NCBI GenBank assembly: GCA_024803745.1
Contig: JANJXV010000014.1
Span: 62,001 to 126,000 of the forward strand
Length of the DNA stretch: 64,000 nt
Source: Megascapheus bottae
Taxonomy: Eukaryota > Chordata > Mammalia > Rodentia > Geomyidae
Reading direction: 5' to 3'
In this document: positions 21,426 to 33,393 of the stretch, piece after piece
Numbering within the stretch: the first letter of the stretch is position 1
Layout of the letters: every line of letters starts with the position of its first letter
The notes under the pieces: generated by a model
Seen by the model: the letters and a program-made list of their open reading frames with translations, nothing else
Told to the model about the DNA's origin: nothing
Database searches by the model: none
Program-made: the position numbers and the translations under genes

Positions 21426-23590
21426 AATAAGCTGTTAATCACTCAGTTATACCAAGCATAAAACAGATCAATGCTAGAATATTTAGTAATTTAACCAAAG
21501 CAGTGTGTGACCAGAAGAAAAATGAAACCTCAAAAATTAAATTAAAAACAATTGCCTTCTAATTTTACAGTAAATAAGCTGTAATTTATTAGCAAAGCCT
21601 TCCAGAGCCTCAGTTTTTAAGGAATTATCAAAAAATCTCAGCTGTCTAAGGAGGATATTTTATACCATGTTCATCTACAAAACTTAATAATGATTAATAG
21701 AATACAAAATTTGTTTTAAAATAAGTTGTCATTAACATAATGACACAATCCTAATCTCCTAAGGCATACAGAGACATTAATAAATTTTAGATTGTCTCCA
21801 AATGAGATTTGTTTTATTTTGGTTTAATCCATAAATCTCTTTAAATTTAAATATGAAGAGAAATACAGTACATTAGGCCTGGAAGAGACATAAAATTTCA
21901 AAATCATTTCCAACATGATCAACTGTCTTTTCCAAAGAATGATTAAGATTATGGGACGCTAATACCTATAATTCTAGGACATCACTGTCCATAGAATTAT
22001 TTGTCCCTAGCTGAGTGTTATAGAAAAGAAAGGGAAAAAAATTTACTGTGCAAATAAAGCAATTTGCAGGTAGGCAGCTTACTGTTTGTTGTAATTTAAA
22101 TATATCTGGAAGACACTGATAAATATTGGATACTGCCTAAGTATAATTTTATTCAAAGAAATCTATCATAAAAAATGAAGAGATTCTTCAGTGATACAAT
22201 TTTATTTGTATGAGTATGAAGCAAGCATTATATATCATTTATCCTCAGCTAAGGTCATTAAAGAGAAAAAAAATCATTGAAGTGTTGTTGCTTGAGATAG
22301 CATTGCTTCAACTTACAGGATGGATAGTTCTTTCATTCTGTCAACTTTAGGGAACAATGGTATTTGAACAAAAAAAAAGTTAATGAAGTTCATGTAGCAA
22401 AGAACCACAACAATTTAAAAATTGCCACTCACTAATCTGTGAATGGTATCGCATGCCCCAAACCAAGAGAAGTAAACTTCAACCCTATTTATGTCTGGTC
22501 AACGGTGACGATTTATTACTTCTTCTGGTTTAATCACATTTTCTCCTATAGTAGCTTAATTTTTAAATGAAAAATGTTTCTTGGCAGTTATTTGTTTTTT
22601 AAGACAATTCATCAGCAATTATAATTTATCCATTTCTTAATGAAAAAAGGAAATGTTAGCAAGAAAACCGAAAAGAACTTTTATATAATTGTTTGATGCA
22701 CTACCATGAAGAAAATTTACTAGTAAAGTTCATGTTGTTATCTTCCTAAGCCAATAGAAGAGCAGCACAAAGAAAGGTGAAAAAAATGGCAATGTATTAT
22801 CTTGGTAAGCATTTTTCAGAATGTTACTTGTTTCTGTGTTCTTTCCTGAGGACAGGAAAGACAAAATGACAGAGTGGAAAGAAATCCAAGCTAGCATTTA
22901 ATAGTCTGGGCATTAGTTGAAATTAGGCAAGGGGTTGCAGGCAGTCAAGGATTTATTGGCAGTACAATAGTGTACAGGGAACTAGGAGTGGCAACAAGAA
23001 ATGAAGAAATAAAAGACTTTATTTCCTAAAGAATTAAATCCCTAAATCTGGAATTTATCTCAACAGTTAATTTTGGCCTGTCCTTGTTAATCTAATTCCA
23101 CATTTTCTCAGTACCGTAAGGAAGCATTCTACTACGTTAATTTCTTTTGAAATGTAACTTGGAAATGATCATGGAAATAAAGAATTCATAAATAATATTA
23201 AATAGGATATACAGAATATCTCAGTCTTCGATGAAGCTAGTTCCCTGCTCTCAAACACTATTTTTGAATACTGCCCAGGTGTTTTGTATCTTGTATGCAA
23301 GTTATTTTCTGTTTGCTTCAATTCATAAATTATCTGGTAGATTAACTTGAAATTTATCATTTCATTAGTATCACAGCAATATTCTCTCTATGAACAAGAA
23401 GACCTAAGTAGATTTTATGTTCTGACAGAGGTGGTAGCTGATATTTTAATTTTCTTATCCCAATGGTTCTAGTCTTTTAAAGGTACATGATTAAATGTGT
23501 CACAAATACTCAGCTTTCTCAAACTTCTTTGCAATCACTTTGAGCAACAAAGTCATCTAGTGTTGACTGGAAAATTAAAAGACAGAACAC
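21426..23590. other. Single-copy AT-rich DNA
   Basis: About 2.2 kb with no gene and no recognisable interspersed repeat; a candidate region for conserved non-coding elements. Confidence 0.5.
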
Positions 23591-23599
23591 AATCTATTA

Positions 23600-23822
23600 T
23601 CACATTTCAATAAATATGATTTTGTATGATTAGTGCAACATAAGGCATTGTGGAAACAACAGCCACAAAGAAAAAATATACTTTATTCTATTTCTTGGAG
23701 TTCATTTCAATAAACATGATTTTGTATGATCAGGTGAAACATAAGGCAATGTGCCTTTCTTTCCTTCCCCAAAAGTGCCCTCTTTTGGTCTCACTGTATG
23801 TGAGTGCCTACTATCTTTTATA
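23600..23822 (-). mobile_element. Old L1 3' UTR piece with internal duplication
   Basis: TTTCAATAAA.ATGATTTTGTATGAT.AG and ACATAAGGCA.TGTG occur twice, at about 23606-23652 and 23704-23752, a spacing of about 98 bp. The second copy runs on into 'GCCTTTCT...AAAGTGCCCTCTTTTGG', matching the old L1 tail at 6020-6095. Confidence 0.6.
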
Positions 23823-23874
23823 AAACTATTTAAACTATTTTAATGGTTCTATTTCCTATTTTTAACACATGGTG

Positions 23875-24053
23875 ATTTTTTGCCAGTCCTGGGGCTTGAA
23901 CTCAGGGCCTGAGCACTGTCCTTGAGATTTCTCAAGGCTAGAGCTTTGCCACTTGGGCTACAGCACCACTTCTAGCTTTTTCTATGTATGTGGTACTGAG
24001 GAATCAAACTGGAGGCATGCAGTCTACCATTAAGATGTACTACTACTGGCCCC
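23875..24053 (-). repeat. IDL-Geo SINE
   Basis: 'TTTGCCAGTCCTGGGGCTTG' to 'TACTACTGGCCCC' on plus. Part of the left monomer is lost around 'AATCAAACTGGAGGCATGCA'. Confidence 0.9.
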
Positions 24054-25146
24054 AAAACTATTTAAAATTTTTTGCTTCACCTATTGCTTTATTTTCTTTT
24101 ACCCTTTCATGTTTTCTTAATACTTTCAATACTAAAATATGGTGTTTACACATACAATAGCCTTAATATATATATATATATATGTCTATAGTATAGATTG
24201 ATATGCAGTGAAATTTACAAAACTATACGCTGGAAGAAGGACAAACTGTACTTTTAGGCACAATAATTTTAAAGAATATCAAATGATGAGAATCTATTAC
24301 TTCCTGCTTCACACTTCAACTACCTTCTTCACTATCTTAACTGAATTGCTTTGTGAGCTTTTGTCAGGTTCACTCTAGTTCTGCTAATATCTCACCGATT
24401 TCCCAATTCAGTCAGGGTAGCAGATATTTTATCTTTTCTCATATATTTATACACATATATGGGCCATGTAGAACTTTTTTCTGTTATTTGTCACAGAATG
24501 TTTCTGAGTTTATAGAAGAGAAAAGTTCTTCACTCTTGATTATTTCATTAGTAAGGAGAAAAATATTAAATTATTTTAGTTATGACTATATTATGGCTAA
24601 TCCTGATTGGATGTATGCCTAATATTATAAAGTAGTTTACTAATTATAACCAAATATAAATAATGTGAAATAGGAATGAATAAAATCAACATTTATGAAG
24701 GAAAGCTGTCTCCATAGAACCTCAGATGGGAAGACAAGGCATTTAAAGAATGCAGAGTATTAGGAGAGGGTGATGAGGCATGGTAATGAGGCAGACAAAG
24801 TAGTTCAATGCAAACTGAGTCATTTTATTTGAAGAAATATACAGACCATTTTTTTGTATTTGCTTAAGTATCAAACAGTCCAGGAATTTTTCTACAATTA
24901 AATAGGTTTTATTGTCTTCAATAAGTTATGTAGCTGCCCATCACCTTTACATAATCAAATCCAAACAGATTGACTCTAATGTAAGAACTAATTAGCTGAT
25001 TCTTGACAGTTTAGTGAGGCACTGAGAGGTGGAGAATATTTTATTTTTCAAGATTCAATAAATCACTTCATTGATACAACCTCCTTTGGGGCAAGGACTA
25101 GACTTGACAACTCCTGTTAGTGTCTGTTCTCTATGTAAGAGAAAAG
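24054..25146. other. Single-copy AT-rich DNA with (TA)n
   Basis: Includes a short (TA)n at 24166-24183. No gene seen. Confidence 0.5.
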
Positions 25147-25215
25147 AATATATGTATATATATATACATATATACATTTATATATACACATATATGCACA
25201 TATAAATACATAAGA
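25147..25215. repeat. (TATACA)n-type microsatellite
   Basis: Alternating TATATA/CATATA with short interruptions. Confidence 0.9.
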
Positions 25216-26612
25216 GTATTAATAGATTCAAGTACATTTTACTCATGGACACAGCCATTTGAATTTTATCTATGTTTGTATAAGAGATTATTCTTTCAAA
25301 GCTTTTCAAATACTACAAATCTACAAAGAAAGAGTCCTTAACTCTGAACCTATAAAAAAGAGATGATGGATTTTGTACATTCAACCTTCTAAGACACAAT
25401 TGAAATATATGATGAGCTTAAGAGAAACAAATTATTTGAGTTTAGGATGGAAAATACACACCTAGTCATGTCCATAATAAGGTTAATAGTTGCCTCTCAG
25501 ATACATTCCTGAAATTTCTTTGTGGAAATTTTGTCCTAGTCCTGTTATTTCAAGGCACTTCTTAATGCAAGTGCTTCTTCCATTTCCCTGAGCACTAGAA
25601 TCTTCTCAGTCGCTGTCCTCATTGAGCCTATATCAAGAGCAGTTTCTAGACTTAGAAGCTGTGCTTTTCTATTACTCAGTGTAGATAGCACACTATTATA
25701 CCAATCAGAAATGTAACAAAAAATTTCAGTGCTTTCCAAATCTAAAAGAATGATCTGTGGCAAATACAAAATTTCTTACAAAGCCAATCAAGGCAATTTG
25801 AAAAAAAATGTGATGAATTTCAGGTTCATGAAATGTGATATTGACAAAAGTAGAAATAAATTGCTCCTGTTTAACTGCAATTCAGGTCAAAAGAGATGGG
25901 AATCAGCCATGCTGCAACAGTGAAAAAGATGCTGGACCCTGAGAGACACTCTCTATTAAGACCAAAGTGCTATTACATTGAAACAGGTGGAAGAGAGGAT
26001 GAATGCCTCAATCTATACATCTCAGGGACTTGACAGCTCTTGGCTTCTTGTAAGTCCGTCTAAGGAAAGTTATTAAGTGGCTGAGAATTATACAGTTGGC
26101 AGCCAACCTGGGACAACAATGGAAAAAGGATAGCCAATAGACAAGACAGACAAGTAAAAAGAACCAGGAAAGAGGCTTGCTTACAGATTCTGAGAGGTAA
26201 TAAACAGCGTAAATTGGATCTGGACTGCATCTTTCTGTACCTAGAAATAGAAGATTCTGAACAGATACTAAATAACTATACTATCACCTGTTATTTCATA
26301 AATATGGTTAAGTGAGATCTGAGTTTTACTGGAAAATGGCTTGGAATTCATGTTAAAATAAACATGCTAACACAGTCAAAACATTGACACTAAAAAATAT
26401 GCAGTGAAGTTTTACTATTCATGAGTTGCACAAGAATAATAAAGTACATTAATCTTCAATTCCTGAATATTCAATGATGGAAAAAGTTGACTAATATGTA
26501 GAATACTAGTTATTTATTAGCTATAAAATAATGCACTGTTTTAGCAATACTACTTCTGTTACACTTAAGTTGCTTTAAAATACCATAACAACTCATTTAG
26601 AAGTTTAACATA
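25216..26612. other. Single-copy DNA with an unexplained minus-strand open frame
   Basis: Mostly AT-rich and repeat-free. A minus-strand open frame at 25545-25769 has balanced amino-acid use (it includes an ATEKILVLREMEEALALR segment) but no ATG near its 5' end. I do not recognise it and do not call it a gene. Confidence 0.4.
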
Positions 26613-26628
26613 TAGTGTTTCCTCTTTT

Positions 26629-26823
26629 TTTTTTTTTTGCCAGTCCTGGGCTTAAGATCTGGGCCAGAGGACTGTCCTTGGATTTTTCTCAATGTTAGAA
26701 CTCTACTACTTGAGCCTCAGCACCACTTCTGACTTTTTCTAAGTATGTGGTACTAAGGAATCGAACCGGGATCTTCGTGCATGCTAGGCAAGCACTCTAC
26801 CACTAGGCCAAACTCCAGGCCCC
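26629..26823 (-). repeat. IDL-Geo SINE, young
   Basis: Full dimer in reverse, poly-T tail, exact 16-bp TSD TAGTGTTTCCTCTTTT (26613-26628 and 26824-26839). Confidence 0.96.
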
Positions 26824-26839
26824 TAGTGTTTCCTCTTTT

Positions 26840-27559
26840 ATGGAAGGGTATTTTAAAAAAAAATTTCATTGGGGAAACTATGCATATTGATCTTATTTCC
26901 TAGACCTTATAATGGAGCAAATCAGAGGCATAGAACTAGGTCAGTTAAGCAGCAATTAGAGTCCTAATCAGAAACTCTGGATTCATATCTTCCCTCTACT
27001 ACTAGCAAAATGCATAACTTAGAAATTCTTGTTTCACTATCAACAAAATAAACAGATGAAAATTTCTCAAAGAAACACTTTCTGAAATTTGATGAGTCTA
27101 AACAATAGAAATATTTTTTTCAGAAAAGTGCAAGTAAAGGCTGCATAGAATTTAAAATAACATTTTTATGAAATATGCAAAAAATAATGCATGGCATCAC
27201 CAAGCTTAATATCTCTCACATATATAAATACATATGTATACATATATAGTGTGTGATTAGAGAGAGAAAGAGACAGAGACAGAGTGAGAGAAAGAGAGAG
27301 AAATTAAAGGCCTGGAATGGAATTTTCAGACAAGTAAAGGTGGAACTATGTTCTCATTCCAGATACTTTTCATTGGCCTGAACTGTACACATCAATGTGG
27401 TTTCCACAGTTTTTAAAAATTAATTTCAAACCGTTCATTATATGGAGACTTCTTTTTGAAAAACAAAGTTATCATATCCAAAACTTCTGGTTGTTATTCA
27501 TACATGGCAGCTATGTGTAAGAAATGGCTGTTCTGCAACAGTAAATAATTGGGGCCTAC
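26840..27559. other. Single-copy DNA with TA- and AG-rich simple repeats
   Basis: Simple repeats at 27220-27302 (TATACA then AGAG-rich). No gene seen. Confidence 0.5.
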
Positions 27560-27690
27560 ATTTTTATCTTTTTATTATCATCACATAAAACCTGTGAGAT
27601 CAATATTATTTTCCTATTTTATAGGCAAGGACACAAATGTGAGATTAGGAACTTGCAATTCAGTTTGAATAGAGGACATGAAATCTCTCT
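27560..27690 (-). repeat. MIR SINE fragment
   Basis: 'TATTATCATCACATAAAACC', 'TGTGAGATCAATATTATTTT', 'CCTATTTTATAGGCAAGGAC', 'GATTAGGAACTTGCAATTCA': the MIR complement in order. Confidence 0.75.
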
Positions 27691-29172
27691 AATTTCCAAT
27701 TGTCTTCTCTTCTCTACCTTCCTAAGCATTTGTGGCAAGTTTTACTTAGTGACAGGGAATAAGGGAGATTCTATACACTCTCTCCCCATGTTGATACAGC
27801 CCTTCACCCATGCTGCCTGAGTGAGCAGTTTCTTCAGACTGTCAGAGATGGCCACAATAAGCTGTGTATCATAAGAGCTGATCGCTGGCATAAAAAGTAG
27901 CCATAATTGGGATGACTTTCTTTTTTGCTCCATTTTTAAGTTTTTGAACATTTTCTCCTCACTCACAATATTGAAAAACACTAAGACCATGAATGTCCAA
28001 TATGAAAAAGAATTAAAATTTCCACCCTCTTTATTGATTTATTTTATCCTCATCTTTCTTTTGTAATATACTGCAATTTCATCTAAAATTTTTTCTCTCT
28101 CATTTTTATTGCAGATCAATTAAAGATAACTGGGCAAAATCTTGATGATATTCTGAAAGCCAATCTTAATATTACTTGTTATTGAGACCATAATTTTATC
28201 ACAGATTCAATCTTTCTCATTTTTCCTTTACTCATTGGGACTATCCAGGATTGTAAATCAAGCCAATTGTATTTAGAATCCATGTGGGATTTTGCTTATC
28301 ACTTGTCTATCATGGAAACTAAATACTGAGATAATAAAGAATAAAACTTACAAAGTCACAGATTTTGAATCCCAGTCTTTCCCTAAGATTAAATCAAACC
28401 GGTTTAACATAGGAAGAAAGAAAGCAAATTTTGCAAATAGATTTTGATAATTCAAACATCAAATACTTTTAATTTTAAACTTTTACATATTTACTTATTT
28501 ACCATATATGCATGTATGAGTAAACAATTTTACCTTGTAAATGTATGCATATATATTTTTTACTATACATGTGTGCTTATGTGTGTATAAACAATTTTAT
28601 CTAATCTTATTAAGAACAAAATGTAACACCATTTGATACATCTCTCTTGCTAATTCCTAACTTTGTGTTGCATTCAGAGTGGAGCAAGGAAACAAGTAGT
28701 TGTTGATTGTGTAGAGCTGAAAGATGCATTTGGAGAGGCTGTTGATGCATCTTTAAAATCAAACTATGTCGTGAAAGTATTGTACAACGAAACATACATT
28801 CTAATAGGCTGTTATATTAGTGCATTTTAAAATTCCTAGACTGAACATACATTTTGATTCAGAATTCTACATTTAGGGGCTTTGTTGAAGGAAAATTTTA
28901 CCTCACAAGTAAAATTCAAGTACAAACACCTTGATTTCATTTGCATTATAGGAAATGTACTCCATATCACTGGATAATTTTGCTTTTCTGAATCATTATG
29001 GCTCTCTTGCCTACCTTAATAAAATTCTAAACCTAATCATATAAGGCAGTGGGGCACCATACTCCCTGACAACATACATACTCGGAGAACTTCCAAGACT
29101 GAAAATGTCTGCTCATTTATCTTTTAGAACAATTATTGTAATGCTCGTATGCAACAGCCTGAAAATCGAGAA
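27691..29172. other. Single-copy AT-rich DNA
   Basis: No gene. Imperfect TG/TA-rich stretch near 28495-28600. Short open frames here are unremarkable. Confidence 0.5.
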
Positions 29173-29182
29173 AGAGTTTTGA

Positions 29183-29364
29183 GGGTCAGGAGTTTGGCCT
29201 AGTGGTAGAGTGCTAGTGTAGCATGCACAAAGGCTCGGGTTCGAGTCCTCGGTACCACATACAAAGCAAAAAGCTGGAAGTGGTGTTGTGGCTCAAGTGG
29301 TAGCTCTAGCCTTGAGAAAAGTCCAAGGACAATGATCAGGCCCTGAGTTCAAGCCCCACGACTG

Positions 29365-29394
<30 letters not shown>
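29183..29394 (+). repeat. IDL-Geo SINE with long poly-A
   Basis: Full dimer ending CACGACTGGC followed by about 32 A's. The TSD is AGAGTTTTG (29173-29181 and 29396-29404). A long intact tail indicates a recent insertion. Confidence 0.95.
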
Positions 29395-29399
<5 letters not shown>

Positions 29400-30983
29400 T
29401 TTTGTGATTCCAAAGCCCATAAGCCTCTCCTATGCTGTTAGGGTCTTGGTTTCCAAAAACCACAGCCATCCCAGTCTCCCCTTCTAGGCCTCTGTCCAAA
29501 CCTTAAAGCAAGTAGGCCTGACTTCGAAATCAACCACCCTTCTTCCTTCTCAACTTGGGGAAAATCTCTGGATTAAACACTGGCGCTGATCATATGGTTC
29601 ACATTTCTCATGTTCTCCAATGAAATTCAGTCTCTGAAGGGCTTACTCTCACATAGCACACAAGAAAATTCTAGAACACTGCGGCTTTTCATTGGAACTG
29701 TCTCCAACTCTGAAATGGAAAGGTGAATACCCAGGCCCCTCACCCCTAAGTAGTGGGTGCTTATGGAGTGTGCAAATGTATTTGAGTTAGGTGCTTTGTA
29801 GCAGACTGAGCTTGTCCTTAAGGGTTTGAATTCCTGTTGTCCCTGTGGCATTAGGCTTAATTGTGTAACTTGTTTTTCTCCTGTCTTGCACACTTCATTT
29901 TTTCCTTACTGGTGTTTATTGTACTTGCCAAATGAAGATCTGGCACTTAAATACTGTTTTCAGTGTCTGTTTCTGAGATTAAATTAACACAATTTTCTTC
30001 TTCCTTTTAGGCTTGGACTCTTTAGACACTTTAGTTCTCAGAACCAGCCTCACTTAATAGAAGAAAACCAAGCAAAAATATCTTTGTGACCACAAAATAC
30101 CAAAATCCCCAAAACTAATCAGAGATGGGGAAACCTAAACTCAGGACATAGAAGGTGTAGCTACTTTCTTGAAATCGCAATATGTATTCCTCGCTCCTTG
30201 TTTTTCTGAGTTGTTTTTCTTTCTTGCCCTAAAGATAACAAAAACATGAGGAAAGTTGTTGTGTAATTTCTGTAGCATAATGATAATGTAACCTTATTTT
30301 TACTTCCACTGTATTAACATTCATATTCAGACACACAGAATAGATATCCATGGAAAAATGCCAGCATTAGTCATATAAAACTAATATCAGATTCAAAGTT
30401 TTGTAGCCATATTTATTAATTATAGCAGTTCTCTGGCCTGAGGTGATATCTCTGGAAATACCTTCAGACATCAAAATCTGAGCAGATAGTTGGATGGACT
30501 CATTTGTCCCCAGTTTTTCTAGCCTCTTTTTAAAGTTTCTTGAGAAAGCATAACCAATAACAAATTTCCATGTTATCTGCATGTTAGCATTAGAGATCAT
30601 AAAAATATATTCTATTAAAACATTATACTATATAATACTAACATAGTTAAAGTATTTTCACTTGCTCATCAACATTTGGTATGGTAAGTCTTACTGACTT
30701 GGAGCTGAAGGCACTATTTCATTTCTTATTCCTATTTACTATTGAGAATATAGGCTTTTCACCATTTTATGTGTAAGATGCATCAGGTGTTAATTTTTAT
30801 TTTTATGTATTAAGTGGCCATTTAAAATTTAAATATATTTTGATATATAATGTAATGTTTTGATATTCAGTACAAATAGAAGGGATCAAACCAAAATATT
30901 TTCATGATACAATTATAATTTTGGTAATGAGAACATTTAAAGCCTACTCTCTGAGTATTTTTAAAGATATAAAATAATGCAAT
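29400..30983. other. Single-copy DNA
   Basis: 29400-29930 is noticeably less AT-rich than its surroundings and matches no repeat I know. The rest is AT-rich. No gene seen. Confidence 0.45.
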
Positions 30984-30997
30984 TAAACTCACCATTC

Positions 30998-31281
30998 TTT
31001 TTTCTTTTTTGGGGGGGGTGGATCATGGGGCTTGAACTTGGCTTGGGCACTGTCCCTGAGCTCTTCATTTCAAGGCCACGACTCTACCCCTGGGCCTGGG
31101 CATTGTCACAGCTCAAAGCTATCACCTTATCCTTGAGCCAAGCCCCACTTTTCAATTTTCTAGAGGTTAATTGGAGATAAGAGTCTCAGGTCGTTTTGTG
31201 CCAGGCTGGATTTGAACCTTGATCCTCAGATCTCAGCTCCCTGAGTAGCTAGGATTACAGGTGTGAACCACCACACGCAGC
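30998..31281 (-). repeat. B1/7SL-Geo SINE, long subfamily
   Basis: Complete composite in reverse: the Geo half ('CATGGGGCTTGAACTTGGCT') with an extra internal block of about 40 bp, then 'GAGGTTAATTGGAGATAAGA' and the 7SL-like half ending 'GGATTACAGGTGTGAACCAC'. The TSD is TAA[AC]CTCACCATTC (30984-30997 and 31282-31295). Confidence 0.93.
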
Positions 31282-31295
31282 TAACCTCACCATTC

Positions 31296-33393
31296 CGTCC
31301 AAAAGTTCTCCAGACATTATTCTTTCTGTCTACATAAAACTTTGCACCCTACATTGAACATATAGTATTACTTTTAGGTGATTGACTTTTCACATCTTTC
31401 CCTAACTTTTCTTTAGATTTCTCTCTATCTGAGCATAACATTTTCATGCATTAAGGGTCCTGTTTTTAAAGGACCCATGCATTGTGATTTTTTTCTCTCC
31501 TCTGGCTTATCGTTTAAGGTTGTGCCTCTGGTTTTCTTTGTTTGTTATTTGCTTCCTTTACAATAAAGAATTTGTCAATGTCTTTTTATTTGTATTTTTT
31601 TTAATCTACAGAATCTAGATGATTGTTAGATATGGAGTAAAGTCATGCTGTTATAAAAACTGCTCTAAAAACCATTTGTGTGGAATAGAATGATAATGTA
31701 TATATACTTGTGTGGTATATAATCTTTAAAAAATCTATCTTTCCATAAAAGAGAAGGAATTTAGTAGCATTAATGACAGGCTAATTTTTATTGAAGAATT
31801 TCTTCTTTTATTGTATGCCTAGACATCATACAACTTGTTTCTAAAAATAGATGAATAACTTCTTGCTCACATCACCACTTATGATCTTTAGCATGCCAAT
31901 ATCCAAGAAAAAAATAAAAAGTATGTAAAAGGCCTTTAAACATGTCTGTTTCCACTAGGAAGATGTTTCATAGGTGAAAAATGTAGTATTTCATTAACTT
32001 GTTAGCATCAAAATTATTAGAAAATTTCTTCTCATAATTGATTGATGGCTGCTCCCAGAGACATTTTTTTATTTTCTGAATTTCTGATTCCCACTATAAA
32101 GCTGAGTAAGGAGATATGAGTGAAGTATTGATTATGTCCATTGCAATTCTCTTCATTGCACATTGTTTGATATTCTTTGAAGACAGTTTTAAAGTATGGT
32201 CAAAATATAAAATTAGACATACATATGTAGGATGAATTTTAAGGTATAGATCATTTTGTAGCATCCTTAGTATCAAAAATTATACTTCTGAAACACTTTT
32301 GATTCAGGGAAGCTAACACTGAAAAGCAACCAGTAAATAAAGTGGAGGATAATATGTAATTCTGATCTTTATGCCTTATCTTATAGGCAATGGGAAGCAA
32401 CTAAAATGTTTAAATCAAAATGCAAGTATTTTCAGTTTTCTCACAGAAATATTTCAGGAGAGAAAAACAGAAGAAAGAGAAACAGCAGACGAGGATGTCA
32501 GAAATAATTATGTATATTTATATTATGCATAATATATAACATAATGATAAGCTATAAAAGGATAATGAATATATTTAAAGGTATTTTAGGGACAGCAAAA
32601 TGAGGAAAAAGAAAATGGTGAAGAAAAACATCTTTACATTCTATGATACCATGAAGCAAATGAAATAGTATTTTTCTTATATTAATAATGTACATTGTAG
32701 TATTTTGTACACTCAATGTGTAAAATTATTATCTCATAATTTAACTAAATTGAAGCATGTAATTCAATTATAAAATTGAAGGAGGGACTAAGAAGGCAAT
32801 TAAATATTCATTAGAGGCATTTCCCATCAACCACTTGTTCATGCTTAGATCAAATAGATCTAATAATTTCTTGTTAAATTTATCACTTTTCATTAGAAGA
32901 GTAATTGTATTTGGTAAAAGGTAATGGCTACAGTGTGTTACACAATTGACACAGTGTGAAATGAAGTAATGTACATTCTCTATAAATGATTTCCAGGGAA
33001 GACCAGATACTGGAGTTAAAATACATAAATTCTAAGATTTTGTTAAATGCTCTACCATTTTGCTAAATCAAATCTAAATGTATTTATATTTCCATCGAAG
33101 GCTAAAGTTATTTAGAAATAAAATCAATATTTTAACAGACACTTTAGATTTAGGAGACATGTTTGATTTTAGAAAAAAAATCTAGAGATGTAAGTAGAGA
33201 GTAGAAAGCCAATAACTTGGATCAATACTGAAAAATCTACCTGATAGGTATTTTCTATTTGAACATAACTAAGGATATTGAATATACTTAATATCCTTAT
33301 TGGTCTTCACATATTTTCTCTGGAAAAATATCAATTCAAATCACTATCTCATTTAATTAGGTTATTTTTTTGTCTTTGAGCTATAAAAATATC
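31296..33393. other. Single-copy AT-rich DNA
   Basis: About 2.1 kb without a recognisable gene or interspersed repeat. Confidence 0.5.
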
